A stretch of 64,000 nt of DNA from the NCBI GenBank assembly GCA_022828595.1, contig JAKGHH010000002.1, forward strand, positions 86,520,076 to 86,584,075. The letters are read 5' to 3'. A program made the position numbers and the translations under genes. Source of the stretch: Nelumbo lutea (Eukaryota; Streptophyta; Magnoliopsida; Proteales; Nelumbonaceae). A model generated the notes under the pieces. It was not told where the DNA came from and searched no databases. It saw only the letters and a program-made list of their open reading frames with translations. Each line of letters begins with the position of its first letter. The stretch's first letter is position 1. Positions 59,400-64,000 of this stretch are shown one piece after another.

Positions 59400-61353
59400 T
59401 GAAAGGATGAGAGATCCATCACATGGACGCCCAAAGATTGCGGAATAAGGGACGAATTTCAAAAATTTTTTCTTCTCCCTTCAACTGGGAATCACATTCC
59501 CTATTTAGAAAATCATATTTTCAAGGATAAATCTTGAACCTTAAACTGAACCAGATCTGAACCAAAAGGAATGTGAGAGAATAATACCTGATACAGAGAA
59601 GTAATATCTCCCAACGAAGGTGTTCACGCCCAAGGAAGGATCCAAAGACTGCTCCCACTGAAGATAGCGCAGTGCAGGATGGAGCAGAATCAGCAGTGTT
59701 CTTCCCCAAGAACTTTGTCCTTTGCAAGAATCAATAGAATGGTATGTGAGCACAGCTTCCTTTTCAATCCTTTCTCAAAGAACTGATGTCAAGATCCAAT
59801 CTTGACTTCTCCCACAATTGGAGATCGAACTGGCAAACGGGGCGGCAAGAGCAGGGAGGCGGCGAGAGAGTATTCGTAGGTTGCAGAATTCTCTCTTCTT
59901 GATTTCAGCACTAAAAGAGGATCTGATGTGTTTCTTGTAGGTCTCTCTCAAGGCTGCTGCCCCCTCCTTTTTGTTAACTTGAAAAGATCAGCTCCTAATC
60001 CCATTAGGAGGTGCTTATCCAAATCATATTTGGATCATCCTTCTCTTCTAGTGATAAGGATAAACCCTTATCTTATCTGCAGATTAGATTAGCTTTAACC
60101 TAATTCCATTAGGAGGTTTTCTAGATCTGAATCACATTCAGATCTGGACTCTCTGAGTGGATAGGATTAAGACCCTATCCTATCTGCTAATCCAGCTCAG
60201 AATTCGCCCCTTTAATTAACTAAATAAATAGCCCAGTTCAAAATGGGCTTTAGGCCCATCAAGGTTATGTGCTCATTTAACCTTCCTAACTGCTGCCCAG
60301 TTGGGCTTCCTTGTATGGCGTGGGACCCAAGCATTGATCTACACATCAACCACATGGGTTTGGCCTAGCCTTTGTTACAAGGCATGGCCGAATACACTGT
60401 TAAAGACAGTGAACCCCCTGAAACCCATCAAATGGGCTCTATGGGCCCAACACTTACCCTAAGTGGTCCTTGGGCCAAGCCACCTTGTAACACCCAGGGA
60501 CTATGGGCAGATGCAAGATTAGCCCATCAGGTATTATCCTCAATGGTCTTACACTTAACCTCTCAGCCCTTAATGATCATACACTGCCCGACAAGAGAGG
60601 ACCTCTCCCTCGGCTGCAAGGAACAGTGTTGCACTCTCCACTTATATGGATCCCGGGAATTAAAACCTTTTTCCAAACATTTTAGAAACCATAATATATA
60701 TACTTTTATATCTCATATAAAATATACTTTGCAAAACAAATCTCAACGGTTGAAATCGGCTGCCGGCAGTCTTGGTTTCCAACAGTGAGAGTGCATCCCC
60801 GATCATTACCTTTGTCCGACAAAGGGGCTGATCCTGTCACTATGATCACCCACTCAGATGAATTCTCGGATTGTCCCAACATACCCAGGTTTTGACCCCC
60901 GCTAAGGATCTCACTGATTGGTACATCAAAGACACCCCGATCTGACACCTAGTGCAGTATCATAATTGAGTCTAGGGGTCGGGTGTAACTTTCCAGTTTT
61001 GCCTATCAATCTCCAAGGTCCAGGGCAATACTGAAAATCTGGTCCAGTTCAAAGATTCAATTAATCCCACACTGTATGTGCCTGGGGTCTCACCTCAGTA
61101 GCTGAGACAAGCCACCTCAACCGACTTGATGGCACCACAGTGTCAGCCTTGTCAGGATAGGTCTCCCCAGACCGACCCACTGGCTATGAACTTTCTAAAC
61201 TAACACGAGTCTCAATAAGTGTCCAGTTTAAGGGTATTACACAGAAACATACCCAGGGAACATGAATCAAATATGCACTTTTATTCTTTTACAATAAACT
61301 CATAAAGTACATCATTTTTGATTGAAGCTAAGGGCATACAAAACTTTCTAACA
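59400..61353 (-). repeat. Copia 2 3' LTR
   Basis: 1954-bp complete LTR from TGAAAGGATGAG to the terminus ttctaaca. It interrupts the Tat RNase H after cctgc (59395-59399, presumed target duplication; partner off-window). The polypurine tract beside it is mutated (minus AAGTGGGTGC). Confidence 0.92.
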
Positions 61354-61367
61354 GCACCCACTTGCAC

Positions 61368-61918
61368 TTAGGTCCAAATAGGTACTAGCCGGAGTCTCAT
61401 GCTTTTCACGTGTTTCTCAAACACTTTTCTGTGTCAGTGGCTTAGTCAATGGGTCTACAACATTCTCCACTGATGCTACCCCTTACTATCATCCTCCCGT
61501 AGGTCCAGTGTTGTCATACAACAATGGAATGGGTGATGTGCTGAATTCCAAATTCATGATGAACACCTTCATTCATAAGGCAGCCTCACGTACGGCAATG
61601 CGCTCGGCTTGGGTTGTGACTCTTAATTTCCAACTTAGGACCCCTGTTTGCTGACACTCAGGAAACAATACACGATGCTATCGTGAAAATATATCCAGAT
61701 CTAGACTTTCTATCATCTGGATCTAACTGGAAATCGGCATCTGTATACCCTTGGATCTGTAGTGATCTACCATCGAATACTAGACAAAACTCTTTTGTCC
61801 TTCGAAGGTACTTAAGCATGTTTTTCACAGTAGTCTAGTGCTCCTGCCCTGAGTTGGCCTGAAATCTGCTTACTACACTCACTGCCTGAACAATGTCAGG
61901 GCGAGTGCACAACATGGC
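61368..61918 (-). pseudogene. Copia 2 RNase H with internal deletion, cut by Athila 2
   Basis: C-terminal RNase H of a second copia element. The stop TAA is at 61368-61370. It shares with copia 1 the loss of the ~90-bp segment that includes SKHFERKY in copy B, near 61480-61515. RT-RNase H words LCTRPDIVQAVSVVSRFQAN follow up to 61918, where the second Athila-type element begins after atggc (presumed target duplication). Confidence 0.85.
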
Positions 61919-63450
61919 TGACGGGTTTCTCGAAGCCCTCAAAATTATTACTAGTCCCACAATAAAATATTTGCAGTAAAAGTGGTTGTAGGTCGAATCG
62001 CACAAGGAGCAAATCAGTAATTTCTTAGCCGAATGGATAAAGAAATTGTGTGGGAAAATTAAATAACTAAAATTAAAGAATAACAAACTAAGCAAACAAG
62101 AGAAAATCAGTCTTACCGAATTCTGGTTCAAGGGTTCGGGTTGAATTGATTGGTCATCGATCCTAGGTACAATTCAGCATTCTTGCAATTCAAGCATTTA
62201 ACCTTAGATTTATTAGGATAGCCATAATAAACCTTGTGCTTTCCTAATTCAGTTGACCAAACACAACATTCGATCAACACTTATCACCACTCAACTAGGT
62301 ACGATAGCATTCCATGTTAAACAATGAAAGCATTAAGATTTGTGAAAACGGTTAAACCAAAATAACAATAATTGAGATAGCTGCAATTACTGAATTTTGT
62401 TCCATCGATTCTTTTAGGTTGAACCATGTTAAAACATTTGTCAAAGGCTGTCATGAACAATTGACCCAAAAAGATATCAACCTAATTGCTACTTGTACCA
62501 TTATTCGTGACAATTACGGATCACCGAAATCATGGATAGCAGTAGGAAAATCAACATTAATTCAGTTTGTTAGACTAATTAACATTAACATCAATAAAAA
62601 ATATGCACAAGAATCAATGAATACTTGAATTAAAAAGCAAGAAAATAAATTAACTACAGAACCTCACAATGACACAATCGAACCTCCCCCCTTGAACCAG
62701 AAAAAGAAGCTTAGCTACTCCATGATCTGCGCAATCTCCATGCTCTTCTTCTCCATAGCCAAACTGCCTTTTGCTTCTTGGTCTTCTTGATGATCTCTTG
62801 GATCTTGGAATGAGTGATTGTTAGAGCTGGTTCGCCCCCCTCTTTATATAGCCAAAGGAGAGGGCTGTTTTCCAACTCCTAGGAGATCATCTTATCTTTA
62901 GGGTGTTTTGATCTTATCTTGAATTAATCGTATCCTATCTCTTATCTAATGCTCTAATCTCAATCTTCTTATCTCTCTAGGATTACATTCAAGACTTTAG
63001 ATATGATAAAACTCTCTCCTTGGTGATTACATTCGAAATTCGGACTCTTAACTCTTGAATTCGAGTTGGGCTGCTTCAAGGTACTTCTGCGAGTTGGGCT
63101 TAAGTTGTGAAATGGGCTTGGCTGCGAACTTGCTCCGACTTTGGGCTCGTTTTCGTACTCGATGCGGGACGAATCTGTCAAAACCCAAAACATAAACGTT
63201 GTGGGCCTTCTTTTCATCTTTCTAATGCTTCTTGAATTGTCCAATTCGGTGTCCGGAATTGAGAGTTAGTTCCAGATTACTGACTGTCGCCGAAACTGTG
63301 CAAAATCACCCGATTTGCCCTGTTTTCTTCCAATTGCCTTCTTTATTGCCCTGAATCGAAATACAAGAGTAATGAGTACATTTAAGTGCTAAATAAATGT
63401 AAAAGAGTGAATATTAGGGGATAAAATTAGGGTTTGTTTTGGTCTCATCA
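61919..63450 (-). repeat. Athila 2 3' LTR
   Basis: 1532-bp LTR, plus-strand ends TGACGGGTTT and GTCTCATCA. A TATA-like minus-strand TATATAAAGA is at 62841-62850. Little overall similarity to the first Athila LTR, so it is a different family. Confidence 0.82.
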
Positions 63451-63465
63451 AATCCCCCCACACTT
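63451..63465 (-). other. Athila 2 polypurine tract
   Basis: Minus-strand AAGTGTGGGGGGATT directly before the LTR; counterpart of 9618-9632. The stem-loop ttgctcg-tcct-cgggcaa follows at 63471-63488. Confidence 0.85.
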
Positions 63466-63488
63466 AAACTTTGCTCGTCCTCGGGCAA

Positions 63489-63828
63489 GGCAAAAACTCA
63501 AGTAACACAAGAGAGACTAACTATTGATTTTCAATCTTTCTTTTTCTCTACATGAGGCCTGGTTCATTTCATGATTTAGTTCAGACTTGGTAACCTTTCC
63601 CTTTTCATCTCTTTCTCCCCTTTTTAAGGAGACAAGCCTTCCAGGGTTGAAACTCCTTGGACTGCACGGGTGATCATTGCTTTTAACAAACCAATTCAGC
63701 CAGATACAATTACTTTCCTTTGAATCAAAACAATGTGTGCTTATTGCCATAAGCTTGCTATGTATCACATCTTCACCACTTAGTGTGAATTCCTAGGATC
63801 TGAAGGTAAGAATGGGGTTGGGGTTCTA
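63489..63828 (-). other. Athila 2 post-pol region
   Basis: No ORF recognised between the polypurine tract and the hairpin array. Confidence 0.65.
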
Positions 63829-64000
63829 GGGTGAGTTCATCTTATGCTCCATCTCACCCTTGCCTTCTTTCCAAGATGTGAGTGCATTTTATGCTCCATC
63901 TCACACTTGCTTTCATTTCTAGATGTGAGTGCATTTTATGCTCCATCTCACACTTGTTTTTTGTTTCTAGATGTGAGTGCATTTTATGCTCCATCTCACA
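63829..64000 (-). repeat. Tandem hairpin array, four units (window edge)
   Basis: Units at 63829-63859 (GGGTGAG...CTCACCC) and 63877-63905, 63924-63952 and 63972-64000 (TGTGAG...CTCACA), all with the conserved 17-base centre seen in the array at 10001-10161. The array may continue beyond the window. Confidence 0.88.

Larger units (their letters stand above)
61919..64000 (-). mobile_element. Second Athila-type element, 3' end only
   Basis: LTR 61919-63450, polypurine tract 63451-63465, PPT-proximal stem-loop and hairpin array, in the same order and orientation as the 3' end of the element at 8054. It runs off the right edge, so no gag or pol is visible. It inserted into copia 2. Confidence 0.85.

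Noticed and set aside
63829..64000. CRISPR-like array
   Set aside because: Regular palindromic units with short spacers look superficially similar, but the spacers are low-complexity, the DNA is a plant retrotransposon, and no cas genes exist.

Overview
This window is plant nuclear DNA, almost certainly from a seed plant with a repeat-rich genome. The evidence is layered LTR retrotransposons of typical plant lineages (Ty1/copia with an initiator-Met-tRNA primer site, Ty3/gypsy Athila and Tat types), MITE-like inverted-repeat elements, AT-rich intergenic DNA, and one plant-specific RRM-like gene. Nothing prokaryotic or organellar was seen. The species cannot be named from the sequence. A run of 100 Ns (7573-7672) marks an assembly gap.

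Layout. 1-7572: two broken copies (A, B) of one copia family on the minus strand, separated by a head-to-head LTR chimera (3386-5121). 8054-19371: a full-length Athila-type gypsy element on the minus strand with two ~1.6 kb LTRs and a perfect 5-bp target duplication (attgc); its gag-pol is broken by stops and frameshifts. 19377-28758: gag relics, three copia LTRs of different ages, a gypsy gag-protease relic on the plus strand with a 436-bp LTR, and unassigned DNA. 28759-33000: tandem-repeat country (59-bp minisatellite, purine-rich repeats, a ~666-bp tandem duplication). 33000-42690: AT-rich DNA with the only intact host-type gene (37088-37888, RRM-like, 266 aa), two MITE candidates and microsatellites.

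42690-64000 is a nested stack. The base is a Tat-type gypsy element on the minus strand: 3' LTR near 42690-43306, RNase H/integrase at 58024-59399, and between them an antisense (plus-strand) ORF with the PF04195 'putative gypsy type transposon' domain at 55362-57240. A copia element (44411-55274, two 1.95-kb LTRs) splits it. That element's 3' LTR was itself hit by a plus-strand LTR of the same family, now a solo LTR with target duplication ccgac. A second copia (59400 onward) cuts the Tat RNase H, and that copia is cut at 61919 by a second Athila-type element running off the window.

No gene network operates here. The coding relics are parasitic gag, protease, reverse transcriptase, RNase H and integrase modules. 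Many of their stop codons are CAG-to-TAG or TGG-to-TAG changes, as expected from deamination of methylated cytosine in CHG context. The most interesting signals are the antisense ORF, a repeated hairpin motif shared by the two Athila-type elements, and a shared RNase H deletion in two separately inserted copia copies.
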